A DNA stretch of 64,000 nt from Athripsodes cinereus (lineage: Eukaryota; Arthropoda; Insecta; Trichoptera; Leptoceridae). The notes under the pieces are model-generated. The model saw only the letters and a list, made by a program, of their open reading frames with translations, searched no databases and was not told the DNA's origin. This document shows, one piece after another, positions 1 to 11,051 of the stretch (positions are counted from its first letter, which is position 1; every line of letters begins with the position of its first letter). The DNA is taken from positions 33,457,237 through 33,521,236 of the forward strand of contig OX388307.1 of NCBI GenBank assembly GCA_947579605.1, given 5' to 3'. A program made the translations under genes and the position numbers.

Positions 1-484
1 TATTTTTTATCATGAGTTTTTGTGTATATTTGTGTTTTTTACCATTGACCAATCCAAGTTGTACCATACTCGCTGCCTCATAGGCGGGCGCTTACTGTAC
101 ATTATACAGTTTGTAGTAAAATTATAATTGTTACCCGCCTGATGATAGCGAGACGTCATGTCATACATTTCGTTATTATTTTGATTATTTTTTTATGAAC
201 TGAATGGGAAGAAATGCATATAAATATACAATTAATTGTTTGCAAAATTTGTTATTTAAACTGTATTAACGTTCTCTGTGTTTTGTATGAGATTTATGAA
301 GGATTGTATTTAATTGATGATGTGAGATGGATAAGTTGATGAATTATTGTATTGTTTTAATTATGTTTTTAGTAATTGTTAATGCTTTTTAATTGGAAAT
401 TGGTGATTTTATTATTGTGTAATGTATTTTCTTGATGTAAAAGGCGATAGCCGTTTATGTATTAAATAAATAAATAAATAAATA
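1..484 (+). mobile_element. LINE 3' end with AAATA tail
   Basis: The right end has the ending seen repeatedly in this window: a small stem (GGC-gata-GCC, near 443-452) followed by an AAATA-type tail at about 462-484. This matches the 3' ends on the minus strand at 8.6 kb and 36.5 kb, where LINE coding sequence is attached. The remaining upstream sequence is AT-rich and non-coding, so this is a 3' UTR-only fragment whose 5' limit lies outside the window or cannot be seen. Only the tail and stem-loop are firm. Confidence 0.5.
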
Positions 485-2291
485 AACGTTATAGAAGGGG
501 AAAATAGCTGCAAAGAAAGAGGAAAGTGGCGTTAGAACTTTTCTGCCTACTTCTTTAAGATGTTAAGATTGAAAGGTAATATTTATTTATTAATTTACAT
601 ATCATTCTATGGAAAAAATATTTTCCATTTTATATCAAATATAATTTCAAGCGAAACAACCACACTAATTAAGGGAAAGTAAAATAATTAAGTAAAGCTA
701 GGTTTCATCAAATAGTAAAAAAAAATATTCATATAATATAATATGGGAATATCAATAAATAATACATTCAGATAAACCACACATAAGCAATTCTAATAGA
801 ACAAGGAGATGTCAAATGCAAATTACAAATACATTAGAATCAAAAAGTATGCATTGTAATATAATTATGATTTACGTGATATGAAATAAAAAATGACATT
901 TGATTACTCTTCAACAAAAATAAATGGAAACAAAGATTATTAAAATATCAAACGTTAATCAAGTGAAGGAAACGTAGTGTAAAGTACATTGTATAAGTTT
1001 ATTTTAGTTGGACAATATCAATATACAACATAAAGAACACGAGATGAAAATTGTATGGAAATAAAATCAATTATTACCTATACCATAATATCCATCCAAA
1101 CAGGAAATGTAATTGCATTTTCATACCGCCATTCCATACAAAAAGTAATCCAATATACTGGAAAATGTTTCATATAAAGAATATTTCATTTCACATTTTA
1201 CAATTTATTTTTTAATAGATTAACGTTAAAAGTTATTACATTGAAAAAATCATTTTTAAAATTTGAAATGTTTCATAAACGCGATGGAAACTATTTATAT
1301 CTGTAGAGAATCTCATTTTTGGTTCTCTTTGGCTGTTCCATAAGCAAATAACTCCAACAATATAAATTTAAAATAATTCCACTTACGAACTTAAAGCTTG
1401 ATATTTTTTTAATTTAAAATGCTACATGCAAAAAAGCTGAAACGACAAAATTTACAATTTATAAAAACGCTTAAGCAAAATAAAAATACAATGATTTATG
1501 TATGAAAAAAGTTGCATCGGCTCTCGGTACAGAATATCGTAAATATCTCAATGAATTGTGTTCGACTGAATGGGTTGCTATTTTTTATTAAATTTCTATT
1601 ATATTACAAACTGCAACTACATAGTGTCTATTATATAATGTGGTTCGCTATTGTATACACGGATGTAATATTATAATTATAAATGTGTGTTTCAAATATT
1701 TTCGATATTCGTCAGAATTTCGTCAATACATACATCAAAAAAGATGAATGTGGTTTTAATATATTTCATGAAAAGACCCTTTGAGAAAATAGTTTACTTA
1801 TTTTGTTAAGTTGGCGAGTGAATATGAATTTGTTATATATATCAATTAAAGGCCAATGATCATAAATTTTAGATTTACAATAAGATTATCATTTACCTAG
1901 GTCAGTATATAATATGATAATTGAATATTTTTACACATAGATATGAGAAATTTAACAAGAATAATGAATAGCTTATAAAATGAGATAAATCATCTAGTTT
2001 ATTCTATTACCTCTGCTTGTCCTAAAAAGCAAAAATTTATTGTCTTTGGTAGCGGTTATTATATTTTTCGTTTTGTAAGTCATCTTAATTTACGTGACTG
2101 TTTGACTTAAAAAAAACAATTTATGGTATATGTATATCAATTTTGTTTTTTTTTATTATATCATTATTTGCTAGTAATTACATTCAAAGCTAATTTAAAT
2201 ATTTAAAGTTAATAATTTTAAAATTTTATGAATTGTAGACGTAAAAAGCTAATTTCACTGAAAATTACTAAAATGTTTTTGCGGGTCCATT

Positions 2292-2296
<5 letters not shown>
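485..2296. other. No recognisable gene
   Basis: AT-rich sequence with frequent stops in all frames. I see no coding sequence, RNA gene or clear repeat. Confidence 0.5.
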
Positions 2297-2372
<76 letters not shown>

Positions 2373-2600
2373 GACAATTCACACAGACCGAGCTAGTCCC
2401 AAACTAAGATGTGAATCTTGTATTATGGGTACTAACGCGACGATACACATATATACAATGCACTACACATATACATGTAACACCCACACCCAGGACAATC
2501 TGAAAAAGGTCATTCTTCATTTTGCCCTGGCCGGGAATCGAACCCGGGACCTAGTGACTCAAAGGCAAGTGCGTTAGCCTCCACGCCACACCGGTCGTCA
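2297..2600 (-). mobile_element. tRNA-derived SINE (family A) with 73-nt poly(A)
   Basis: Read on the minus strand, the element starts near 2599 with a tRNA-like head and ends in an uninterrupted run of 73 A (T on plus, 2297-2369). Box B is a perfect GGTTCGATTCC (complement at 2534-2544). A box-A-like TGGCGTGGAGG lies upstream with one mismatch to TRGYNNANNNG. The body contains the family marker GCGTTAGTACCCATAATAC, found again at 4.2 kb and, degraded, at 41.4 kb. A SINE is transcribed by Pol III and mobilised by a LINE. No convincing target duplication was found. The very long homopolymer points to a young insertion, since such tails shorten with time. Confidence 0.85.
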
Positions 2601-3262
2601 ATTGAATTCTATTGTTTGATTATATTAACAATTATTTATGTAGGAATTTACTGCATAACATTGTATTACTTACAAAACGCTGCTGTTACACGTTAGTAAC
2701 GATGGGAAATTAATTTAAAAAGAGAACACGTTCCAATATGATTATTTGAATATGATGTTAAGACTTTTCTTTTAAGTTTGACGAAATGTTGTTCTTGGCA
2801 GAAATAGTCTGCGGGCGTCTTGTTTTAATTTATAGCGGAGAAAAATGTATATTTTTCAACAAATAGCATAATAATATACTATTTATGAATATAATTTTCA
2901 TTTAACATGATTCGCCCGAAGGCTCGTGGCTTGTGCCAGAGTATGCGGTCTGTAAAAGGAGAATGGGACGATGAAATATAAAAATACTTTTATTTTTGAC
3001 ATGTTCGTATGTAAGTTTGCTTTGTAAAGTTGTTGCAATGTCATCTAATGTAATTGTCTTTTCTTATTATTTTCCTACTGTTCCATTTATAGTTCAGTTC
3101 TTTTGATATCCCGCAAAACAGAATAATAATTATTTTAATATAAGAATCTTTTGAAGGACGTCAGAAATAAGAACCCAATTGTTTATTATTTGTATACATT
3201 TTAAATAAGCAGTAATTAACATCAAATAAGTAATACTAAAAAAATAAAATAGAAGTATTAAC

Positions 3263-3484
3263 ATCAATGATAGTTGCCCAAAAAAAGCACTGTTCTTCCG
3301 TCCACAAGGGTTTCATCAGCCCGGGCGTCCCTCTTTCACAATACACCGTTCCTATGACAACGATATCAGAACACAGGGAAAGTCGGGGGAAGTGGTGACG
3401 CAATTGGTACAGATTCGCTTTGAAGGAGGAGGCTGGTTTCTGTCCTGTACTCCCGAGAGGAGTATTGAGGGCGATGATGATGAT
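3263..3484 (+). mobile_element. RTE-like LINE fragment, GATGAT-tail family
   Basis: This 5'-truncated 3' end matches the last 70 or so codons of the longer ORF at 24.3-25.2 kb (PSFTIHRSYDNDIR region, then the CSREER end), followed by GGGCGATGATGATGAT. The reading frame is broken, so it is a dead copy. It abuts the tail of the minus-strand LINE copy at 3.54 kb. Confidence 0.75.
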
Positions 3485-3539
3485 TTAAGAAATATAATTT
3501 TGAACAGAATAATAAAAGTAGTCATATTATATATATATA

Positions 3540-4130
3540 ATAAGTTACAATCCATTGGATTGGTCTGCAACGAGTTTGGTTTTTCTTCTCCACTCGTCTC
3601 TATTCTCAGCCAGTCTTTTCAGCTCTACGTATGAGCCACAGTTCATGTCCCTCTTCAGTTGGTCCATATACGCGTCTCTTGGTCGGCCTCTGCCATTTGT
3701 CCCCTCGGTCTTACCCTCCGCGATGGCGATGAGTATTCCTGGGTGCCTGATGTCGTGGCCAATCCAGTTAGCTCGTTGTTGGCCGATTCTCTTAAGAAGT
3801 TGCCTTTTTTCGCCTACCCTGGTTAATACTTCTGCGTTTTCGACGTGTTCCGACCAATGGATCTTAAGCATGCGTCTATAGCACCACATCTCAAAGGCCG
3901 CCAACCGTCCGCTTTCACTCTTGCTGATGGTCCACGTCTCACAAACATAAAGCAGAATGCTCCATACAAAGGCTTTAGTAAGGTTCTTCCTTACGCTTAA
4001 ATCAATATTTGGGGATTCCAATATCTTCGATTTTTTGTTAAAGGCAATCCTTGCCTGGTTTATTCTGCTCACAATATCCGATTTGGAGCGTCCATCCTGG
4101 TTTATTCTGCTGCCCAAGTACACATATCTT
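3540..4130 (-). mobile_element. RTE-like LINE ORF2 C-terminus
   Basis: An open frame at 3545-4123 encodes 192 residues of the region after the reverse transcriptase: YLGSRI, then LLYVCETW, a Cys/Trp-rich segment (FEMWCYRRMLKIHW), ANWIGH and GRGRPRDAYMDQLKRD, as in RTE-type LINE C-termini. The catalytic RT motifs are absent because the copy is 5'-truncated at about 4125. The 3' end is a TATA-type tail at 3526-3541. A second copy with the same end lies at 21.7 kb. The C-terminal frame is unbroken, so insertion is not ancient. It has no start of its own and is not expected to be expressed as a protein. Confidence 0.85.
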
Positions 4131-4195
4131 ATAATAAAATATCATATCTTATGAAGTTCCAATAGGTGTAACCCAATACTTTTTTTTATAAATGA

Positions 4196-4312
4196 AAAGT
4201 TTGTGTGTTTAGTGCATTGTATATACGTGTATCGTCGCGTTAGTACCCATAATACAAGATATATCTTAGTTTGGGACTAGCTCGATCTGTGTGTAAAAAA
4301 AAAATTGTAATA
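4196..4312 (+). mobile_element. SINE family A, 5'-truncated
   Basis: This matches the 3' half of the SINE at 2.3-2.6 kb on the opposite strand, including GTATCGTCGCGTTAGTACCC and GTTTGGGACTAGCTCG, and ends in a short poly(A). The tRNA-like head with boxes A and B is missing, so it cannot be transcribed from its own promoter. Confidence 0.8.
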
Positions 4313-4621
4313 AAATAACTATAAACACATTTAAAAAATAAAATTAATATTCTGTCAATTATGATGCATGCAACAATAGTGAGTATTTCCATACAGAGGT
4401 ACCAAGAATTTAATCCAATTATTATTCTTGGTGTAAAAATGTTAATGGTGATGCTATAGAATATACTTTGTTATCTGGACTCTCGGCACCATGTTATCCG
4501 AGCTAGATTACTTGTAATCCTATTTTTACATCATGTCAACGTGTAAGAAAATTAAATCAGATCTTGGCTAGTTAATAACATTAATTTTTGTAAAAAAATA
4601 AAAATTAATGTCGGTATTAAT

Positions 4622-4740
4622 GGTGCCGTTGCACACGAAGTAGAATTCCATAATGAGGTATATTGAAACAAGTGTTTCTTTCTTCTATAAACTATTGATT
4701 ATGAGAGAGACGTCTTTCAACTGACCGGATAAATTGGTTG
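4622..4740 (-). mobile_element. Half copy of fold-back family G
   Basis: The terminus GCACACGAAGTAGAATTCC and the inner motif GAGAGACGTCTTTC match the hairpin elements at 25.8 and 32.4 kb. Only one arm is present, and the copy stops where the hairpin loop would begin. It has no coding capacity. Confidence 0.7.
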
Positions 4741-4744
4741 GTAA

Positions 4745-4945
4745 TTGAGTTATGTCGATTTTTGCATCATTCGTCAAGAATTTGTAATAATTTTAATAAA
4801 GCGTTGGACTGATCGAATTAAGCAGGCTGTAAATTCATCAATTAGAAATGTTGTTCACTTGGCTGAAAAAAGAAGAATATGGCGCACAGTTTTCCATGAA
4901 GGGCTATCCGGAAATCACGAGTCCCAAATTAGAGAAAACAACTGA
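4745..4945 (+). mobile_element. RTE-like LINE C-terminal remnant
   Basis: The frame encodes KRWTDRIKQAVNSSIRN and AEKRRIWRTVFHEGL. This is the usual spacing of the last domain of RTE-type ORF2 (a W-x-D-x-I-K segment followed by a R-x-x-W-R segment). It is very short, has no RT motifs, and directly follows the half element of family G. Confidence 0.6.
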
Positions 4946-4975
4946 ATAGAAGGAGAGAGAAATTAGCTGCAGTAA

Positions 4976-5090
4976 TATAAGCTACTAAAAGCTTGTGTCG
5001 TGAAAGGGGAGTTTGCCGGCACCTGGTATCGAACCACAGACCCCATGTTCACGAGGCCGAGACTCTACCTCCAGGCTACCGACGAACTCA
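4976..5090 (-). mobile_element. tRNA-derived SINE (family B), 3'-truncated
   Basis: On the minus strand the head reads TAGCCTGGAGGTAGAGTCTC, then box B GGTTCGATACC (complement at 5026-5036), then GGCAAACTCCCCTTTCACGA. Four other copies continue with a GGGTTT...AAACCC stem and poly(A); here the sequence stops before that. Losing the 3' end rather than the 5' end is unusual for a SINE and suggests later deletion. Confidence 0.85.
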
Positions 5091-5099
5091 AAACATTTT

Positions 5100-6354
5100 A
5101 AAACCTTTACATGTTTCTTTTGTGAATATAGGCTTTTCCTGCACTTTTCGTAATATCATGGTCTTTTACTCTTTTTTCTAACCGTTTCTAAAAGTGAGTA
5201 TCTAAATAATTCAGCAATGCGTCTTGAATTCTGAATTTTTGCTTAGTACTGCATAGAAATTTAATATAAGTATTTAAGTATATATCGTACTCTCATCGGA
5301 GGTAGGTATATATAGTGAAATAGGAAATTTTCATACAACCAAAGATGTTTCTGCCAAATATTATCAAAGAAAGAGCTGCATTTATAATGTTAATAATATT
5401 TATTAGTTAATGTAGTGGTATGACAGAACGTTAAACAGAAAAATAAATCTTGTAGAAAAACATACAATATGTGGTTGAAGAAAACACATGTTTAAATCAT
5501 TTATAAATGATAACTTGTTTCGTGAAATCATATATCACGTAGCCATCCATAAAATATGAGGGAAACAGACATGTAAAATATATGGAAGCACAGTATGTAT
5601 GCATGAACATGATATATGTCATAATAATATAACACGCGTTACATGAGATGGAGTATGCTTGAGGAATACCATCGCTACCTGGTGTTATGACTTTATTCAA
5701 CCCTATCTATGTAATACTGTATGTTTCTACAAATAAGTATCGTACACATTACGAGAATGTCTACAAAATGCTCGAATTTATTCACCTCATTGCTGAGAAT
5801 AATGTTGTTTACAGTTTCAGAATAAGAAATATTATATCTACGTAAATAATATGATTTGTTGTAATATCGGAGAAAGTTTCATGGCTGAAAACAAAACTTC
5901 AAAAAGGGTTAAAGTGAAGATTTGTTAAGATCACAATAACGATCATTATTCGATGCCATAAATTTTAAGATAAGCAGAAAGTAAACTTGACTAAACCAGC
6001 CCTTCCATTTGTCATATTATTTCGATATTTTATCCATAATACAAACAATTCTATACAATATTTTCTATATTTATCTCCTCTCTCAATTTTATTTCGTGCT
6101 ATGAAGCCTCTACCTTTAACTTTTTTATTGTAAAAATGAAACATTTGATTTAATAGTAATTGATGTAGGCATTTAAAATATTTTAAGGATTTAAAAAATG
6201 ATACGTTTGATTAAAAGCAGTTTAGGTTCTGACGCGATTAATTTAGCCTCCATCGAATAACAAAATCCTAAAAATCTATTGAAGACAGTAGTCCATATTT
6301 ATATACTTATTTACAGTCTGTTGTTTTTATGGTTGGTATTATTACTGCAATATT
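5100..6354. other. No recognisable gene
   Basis: AT-rich sequence. The small ORF at 5497-5700 (minus) is low-complexity hydrophobic and matches nothing I recognise. Confidence 0.45.
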
Positions 6355-6361
6355 TTTTTTA

Positions 6362-6945
6362 TACGCGGCGGCAGAATTGCCATGCACTCTTCTCAGCATT
6401 ATACCACCAGATAAGTCTCCATATGATCAGTCATGGTCACACAAAAACTTAACAGTCTAATGCCGGGAAAAATTCACCTATCCAGATATACAGGATATCA
6501 AAGGATTAGGCTCAGAACGCGGGTTCAAAATACCAGCATTGTGCCTGAAATATCTGTGTTCAAAAACTTTTTTACAATATTACAAGTGTTTATAATAATA
6601 GATTTTTGAATTTTAATGTACAAATTAACCGGTAAATCTATTTTTTGTGAATTATTTATTAAAGATTTCGGAGTTACCCCTGTAGCTGACATGGCTAAAG
6701 GTATTATATAAACGGACCTAGAATGCCAAATATTTTTTATTTCTCCTGCTAGTTCTGCATATTTACGTATTTTATCTGCGACTGTTGTTTGTATATTGTG
6801 TGTATTTGGGACTGCGATGTCTATTAGGTACGTTATTTTATTACGTTTATCATGTAATACTAAATCGGGTCTATTATGATGTATCTGTCTATCTGTTATT
6901 ATTGTTTTATCATAATAGAACCTGTATTTACTTGATTTTTATATC
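6362..6945 (-). mobile_element. LINE fragment with restriction-like endonuclease C-terminus
   Basis: On the minus strand, an open frame from about 6940 down to a stop near 6547 encodes YYDKTIITDRQIHHNRPDLV, then ITYLIDIAVPN, then a segment with YIIPLAMSATGVTPKSL and NTCNIVKKFL. The RPD...LIDIAVP pattern is the PD-(D/E)xK-type endonuclease found at the C-terminus of R2/R4/Dong-like LINEs, which cut the target with this domain instead of an AP-like endonuclease. The RT domain is missing. About 190 bp of 3' UTR (6362-6547) is shared with a second copy at 54.3-54.7 kb. The clade is inferred from the motif only. Confidence 0.7.
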
Positions 6946-7631
6946 AATATATTTTTTGAACTTCCGTCTTTTGCGTGTTTTTTGAAAACTCCATTAATGA
7001 TAACATACATCACATACCGAAAAACTGATTAGATGATCCCAGCAGGGGGAGAAAACTAACTAGTCTATTTACGCCTATTTGTTCTGAGGTTGCTCCTGAT
7101 CTTCTTCAACCTCTATAGCAACATATGTGAATGTTTACCGTGTAGCATCTAGGTAATTTCATAGTCATTTTAATATCCATAAACTTACAAAATTAATGTT
7201 GCCTCCTAATAAGTAGTATGTTTCTCAGTTTTACGATTTCCATATCTGGAGCTGTAACAGTTAGTAGAGACAGACTTGTGGAGTCATTCCTGAACATTGC
7301 GCGATAGGAAGTTAGTTTGTTATAAGCTTAATTAAATCTTGAAGTAACTGTTTTCTTACGAAATGAAACTTATTTCCTTACTTGCTTTCATTTTAAAAAT
7401 ATTTCAGAGATTTTAATTAAAACAATTTTTATTATAACACTTTTAAAAAACCCAATTATATTTTAATTATCTACAAATAACTTTTTTTTCATATATTTAA
7501 CAAAACTATATTACATAATAAAAATTATTTCATATTAATAAATATTAAAGGTCTTTCTGTGTTAACAAAATATCAAAAGCTCAAAAAATGAAAAAGTACA
7601 GGTTTGACGTGATCTTTTTCAACGTTAAAAT

Positions 7632-7683
7632 GAAAATTTTCGTTAGTTGAAAAATATCTTTGCAATAAACTCGCCCTCTGGAT
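7632..7683 (+). mobile_element. LINE 3' UTR stem-loop fragment
   Basis: This reads GTTAGTTG...ATATC...GCAATAAACTCGCCCTCTG, the same stem-loop module as at 24.23 and 57.40 kb (plus) and at 11.96 and 50.95 kb (minus). It is the conserved part of a LINE 3' UTR. The tail is replaced here by another element's tail in the opposite direction. Confidence 0.55.
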
Positions 7684-7686
7684 ATT

Positions 7687-7870
7687 TTATTTATTTCACA
7701 ATCCACGGCGAGCCTTTTACATGTTCAAGAATACACAATACACAAATAAATAATATCTCATTCACAACACAGTTGGAAAAAAAGAATTAACAAAACACAA
7801 AAGGGAATCATTTCATAACAATAATAATTTAAGTCAAATCATAAAATATTGGAGTGTCAATATTGATTGT
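7687..7870 (-). mobile_element. LINE 3' end, AAATA tail
   Basis: On the minus strand it ends ...AAAGGCTCGCCGTGGATTGT then AAATAAATAAAA, the same GGC...GCC stem plus tail as the LINE at 36.5 kb. No coding part is retained. Confidence 0.5.
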
Positions 7871-8149
7871 ATTTAATTTGAATGTTTATTTTTATGAAAT
7901 TGTAGGTATCAATGCACACTAAATAATGAATATATAAATAAAAAAAAAGTGTTAATAGATGTTAAAAACATTTTCAAAACACAAACACATCTAAATTTAG
8001 ATAGTTTATTTGTTAATACTGTGGAAAATAGAAAATTTATATATGAAATTGTTATTGTGTAAATATTTGTATTGTGAAAATGTTATTGTGTATACCTACA
8101 CTTGCTCACACCAATTTTACTGTTTTTTATTTGAAAAGGTTTTTTTTTA

Positions 8150-8290
8150 TTTTGTTAACATCTTTTCGGTAATATTTATGTCTATACTAATTTGTATAAT
8201 ATTGAAATGTTTATTATTGTTATATTTTGTATTGTGCCAACCTTACTTTTAAAAGGCCTGTGGGCCGTTGATGTATCAAAAAAAAAATTA
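8150..8290 (+). mobile_element. LINE 3' end (GGCC stem, A-rich tail)
   Basis: The sequence ...TTAAAAGGCCTGTGGGCCGT followed by TGATGTATC and a short A-run resembles the stem-and-tail endings of the other LINE copies here. No coding sequence is attached. Confidence 0.4.
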
Positions 8291-8324
8291 AAATGAATAA
8301 AAAACATAATTAATTTTCACTGTT

Positions 8325-8590
8325 TGTTCACCTACTGTATATTTTTCGTGGAGCATCCGATATTGAAAAGGTCTCCCGCGCTTTTCCGTTAGGTTTCGAG
8401 TGACCTGTAAAAGGTGGGTGTTCGAAATAATAAGGACATTTAACATCTTATATTCAGCAATGAGGTTTGCTACCCATACTGAATGTCTTATTTTTTTTAT
8501 TGGCACGGAGAAGACAACTTTCATGTTTGTTGCATTTAGCTAGTATTGTGACTGCCCCACTTGTAGGATATGCCGTGATGGTATAGTTAG
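8325..8590 (+). repeat. Family D interspersed repeat, near full length
   Basis: Fullest copy of a repeat seen about 15 times in the window. In order: GTCTCCCGC..., GTGACCTGTAAAAGG, AAATAATAAGGACATTT, a CTGAATGTCTTATTTTTT segment, TTGGCACGGAGAAGACA, a degraded ATGCAGCTGATCTGCTGG segment, then CCCCACTTGTAGGATATGCC, ending in a TAG/TATAG-type short tandem tail. It has no ORF conserved between copies, no inverted termini and no Pol III boxes. The polarised tail suggests a retroposon or LINE 3' end; I cannot classify it. Confidence 0.75.
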
Positions 8591-8605
8591 TAGTAGAACT
8601 GTATT

Positions 8606-9345
8606 AAATCATTTATTTATTTATTTACAAATATTTACGGCCAAAGCCTTTAACATGTTAAACCTCTGTATATATACAAAACATGTATACAAAGGAACGA
8701 TCAGTTACAAAAAAGACACAAAACAATAAGATGAAAAGAACGAGAGTACAGACAGTATAACATTAATCATGTTATTATTATAAAATAAGGTACGAAATTG
8801 TTAAAAAAAATTAGTCAAGATATTACAAATAGAAATCAAGTGGTATAAAATGTCAAATATTATAGTAAAAAGTCAATTAGTTAAAATTCATAAGTAAATA
8901 AAAAATTGATATATGAAAAATTACAAACAATAGAGATCAATTAAAATACATAAGTTTAGGTCAAGTGGTTCAAAGAACAAATGCGCAACTTCAAAAAAAA
9001 ATAACAATTAGTCACATGAATATACCTCGTTAGAGGCATCGAACACCAGAGAAAATCAACGTAAATAAGCAACTGTAAACCTCAACTACCCATTGTTAGT
9101 TTGTACACTCAAATATTTGATAATGTCAGATTTGTATTTTAGAAAACTGTCAGCAAAAATATCAGTGCTCTTACCCACCAGATTACCAAGTCTGTGAAAT
9201 CTGTTTATTGGAGTATGGAATGTGTAGTTATTTCTAGTGTAAGACTCGTGAAAAGTTATAGATTGTCTGGTACTTCTGAAGGGGACATTAATTTGGATTA
9301 ATTCAATCAGCTCAGGGAATAATATTGATGAATTATTGAACTAAT
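8606..9345 (-). mobile_element. 5'-truncated copy of the full-length LINE family
   Basis: The first part on the minus strand (9345 to about 9085) translates, with one frameshift and a few changes, to the last 80 or so residues of ORF2 at 37.06-39.89 kb (ELIELIQINVP; NNYTFHTPINRFHRLGNLVG; SVQTNNG). It continues into a related 3' UTR and ends with the same GGC...GCC stem and AAATA tail at 8606-8625. This shows that the 36.5-41.3 kb element belongs to a family with dead relatives nearby. Confidence 0.85.
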
Positions 9346-9579
9346 ATAGGTAGGTACTTATTGCGAGCGCTTTCGCTTTGCGGCAATCTCGTGTCAGAAG
9401 AATGAAAAAAAGACAACGTATGTCTTTTACAATGCGATTATTATAGAATATATTTTACTTTATGTTGTGTTTTAATGCATAATATAAATATACCAAAATT
9501 ACAAAAGTGTGATTTCTCGAATGTAAGGCATTTCATGTTAAAAAACTGGACTTTTATACATTTGAAATTTTACATAATT

Positions 9580-9965
9580 ATTTTTATTTTATTTATTCAT
9601 CATCATTATTACAAAACATTTGAAAATACATATGGACAGAAATAATACACACAATCACAAAGCAAAGACAGTGCATCATCCTACCTAACCCGCACTCATG
9701 ATTTAACTCTTTGCTATACAATACCAAGCCCACAAGTTTGTCATTTATTACAAAAGTTATACAAAAAATGAAAAAACAACAAAACACCAACCCAACATGC
9801 ATAAAAGGCAGCCAAAATAGACAATGTGACCGCGCGTGCGCGCCGGAACAAGCAAGTTAATCAGGACTATGCAGTCATAACCCGCAGCAACCTCACTAGG
9901 CGAGTACCTGTATCGAGGCAAGCCGCTACAAATCATCAAGAAAGTACCGTAACAACTAATCCACC
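9580..9965 (-). other. GC-richer island, possible retroelement 3' UTR
   Basis: This stretch stands out in base composition, with a GCGCGCACGCGCGGTCAC core (complement near 9828-9842). On the minus strand it ends in ATGATGATGAATAAATAAA, which could be a polyadenylation signal or tail. Two short overlapping ORFs show no domain. The GC-rich body plus A/T-rich polarised end suggests a retroelement 3' end of a family not otherwise seen here. Confidence 0.35.
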
Positions 9966-9969
9966 TTGA

Positions 9970-10800
9970 AATGGCACAAAGAAATTACACAACATGTATT
10001 AACAGTCCTTGACACTAAAATTTACCATTAAAAATAGTGAATTAATTTACTTTTAAACAAATAAACAAAACATCTTCAGTGACTTAGTTGTTGTACTTAA
10101 GAGCTTTTAACTAAATGAAAACTTGAGAGGATTGGTGATGCATTAAATCCCTTGCATGTCACGTTATGTACTTACTAACTTACACTGCAATATAAAATTC
10201 TAGGAAATGTTTTGTGTTATTCTACTGTACTCTTGTATACATAATATACTAGCTGTGTGTATCTCAGGTGAATAATAATATTACATTTTGAATATTCTTA
10301 AAAGAAATAGAGCTACAAATATACTGCACTTAAGTAAATCACGTCTTAGACTTGTCTCCAGAGTTTGCTAAGCGCTCATACTGTGTAACGTCGTGTCGAT
10401 GTAATACTAATATTTTGTGTCATATAGTTTTTTGAGAGACGATGAGAGAAAGTTCAACGAGAGAGAAGAAGAGAGAAAGAAAGAGCCTTCTGGAGGAAGT
10501 AAAATAAAGAAAGTTTTGTTTTTTACAGAGATACTTAAGTTCGGAAAAGAATATGCAAGAACCTTTTCAATGACGAAGATATGTTAAAAAATAGCGTTGA
10601 TGTTGATTTGAATGCATGTAACAGTAAAAATGTTTGAATAGAACGAAGAAGAAATCTAGAACGTAAGAAGAATACTATTGTTGTTATGTACCAGTTCTCA
10701 TTTTATATGATTGAATATAATCTTATTTGAGAACATCTTCGTTCACTTTTCTGTACACATATCATATATCAAGAACCTTCGTATTATTATTTGTGAAAAA
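9970..10800. other. No recognisable gene
   Basis: AT-rich sequence with a purine-rich patch (10440-10510, GAGAGA-type). No gene or repeat was recognised. Confidence 0.4.
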
Positions 10801-10804
10801 AAGT

Positions 10805-11051
10805 TTCGTGTAGAAATGGTCTCCCGCTCTTTCCCGTAAGTTTTCGGGTGTCCTGTACAAGGTAGGTGCTCGAAAAAATAAAGAAATTTTACCTTTAAAA
10901 TTCAGTGGCGACACTTACCACCAATCTTGTATGTCTTAATTTTTTGCTGTCACGAAAAAGACGGCTTGTATGTTTATTAAATGTAGCTAGTCTGCTGGCC
11001 AACTTGCATGTGGGATATGACGTGTTGGTATGGTAGTAGTAGTAGTAGTAG
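10805..11051 (+). repeat. Family D repeat, near full length, TAG tail
   Basis: Shows the same order of blocks as the copy at 8.3 kb: GTCTCCCGCTCTTTCCCGTA, GGTGTCCTGTACAAGGTAGG, TGTATGTCTTAATTTTTTG, CTGTCACGAAAAAGACGG, GTGGGATATGACGTGTTGG. It ends in six to seven TAG units. Confidence 0.75.

Noticed and set aside
2531..2600. Possible tRNA gene (box B GGTTCGATTCC)
   Set aside because: It is the head of a SINE with poly(A) tail and repeated body; acceptor and anticodon stems do not form a tRNA by eye. The same reasoning applies to the box B matches at 5.03, 36.39, 41.86, 46.54 and 50.22 kb.
3555..3881. ORF of 108 aa on plus (and its twin at 21747-22073)
   Set aside because: Antisense shadows of the RTE-like LINE frames; both recur only because the LINE recurs.
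4570..4612. Palindrome ATTAATTTTT...AAAAATTAAT as a terminator
   Set aside because: AT-only palindromes are common at this base composition, and no gene ends nearby.
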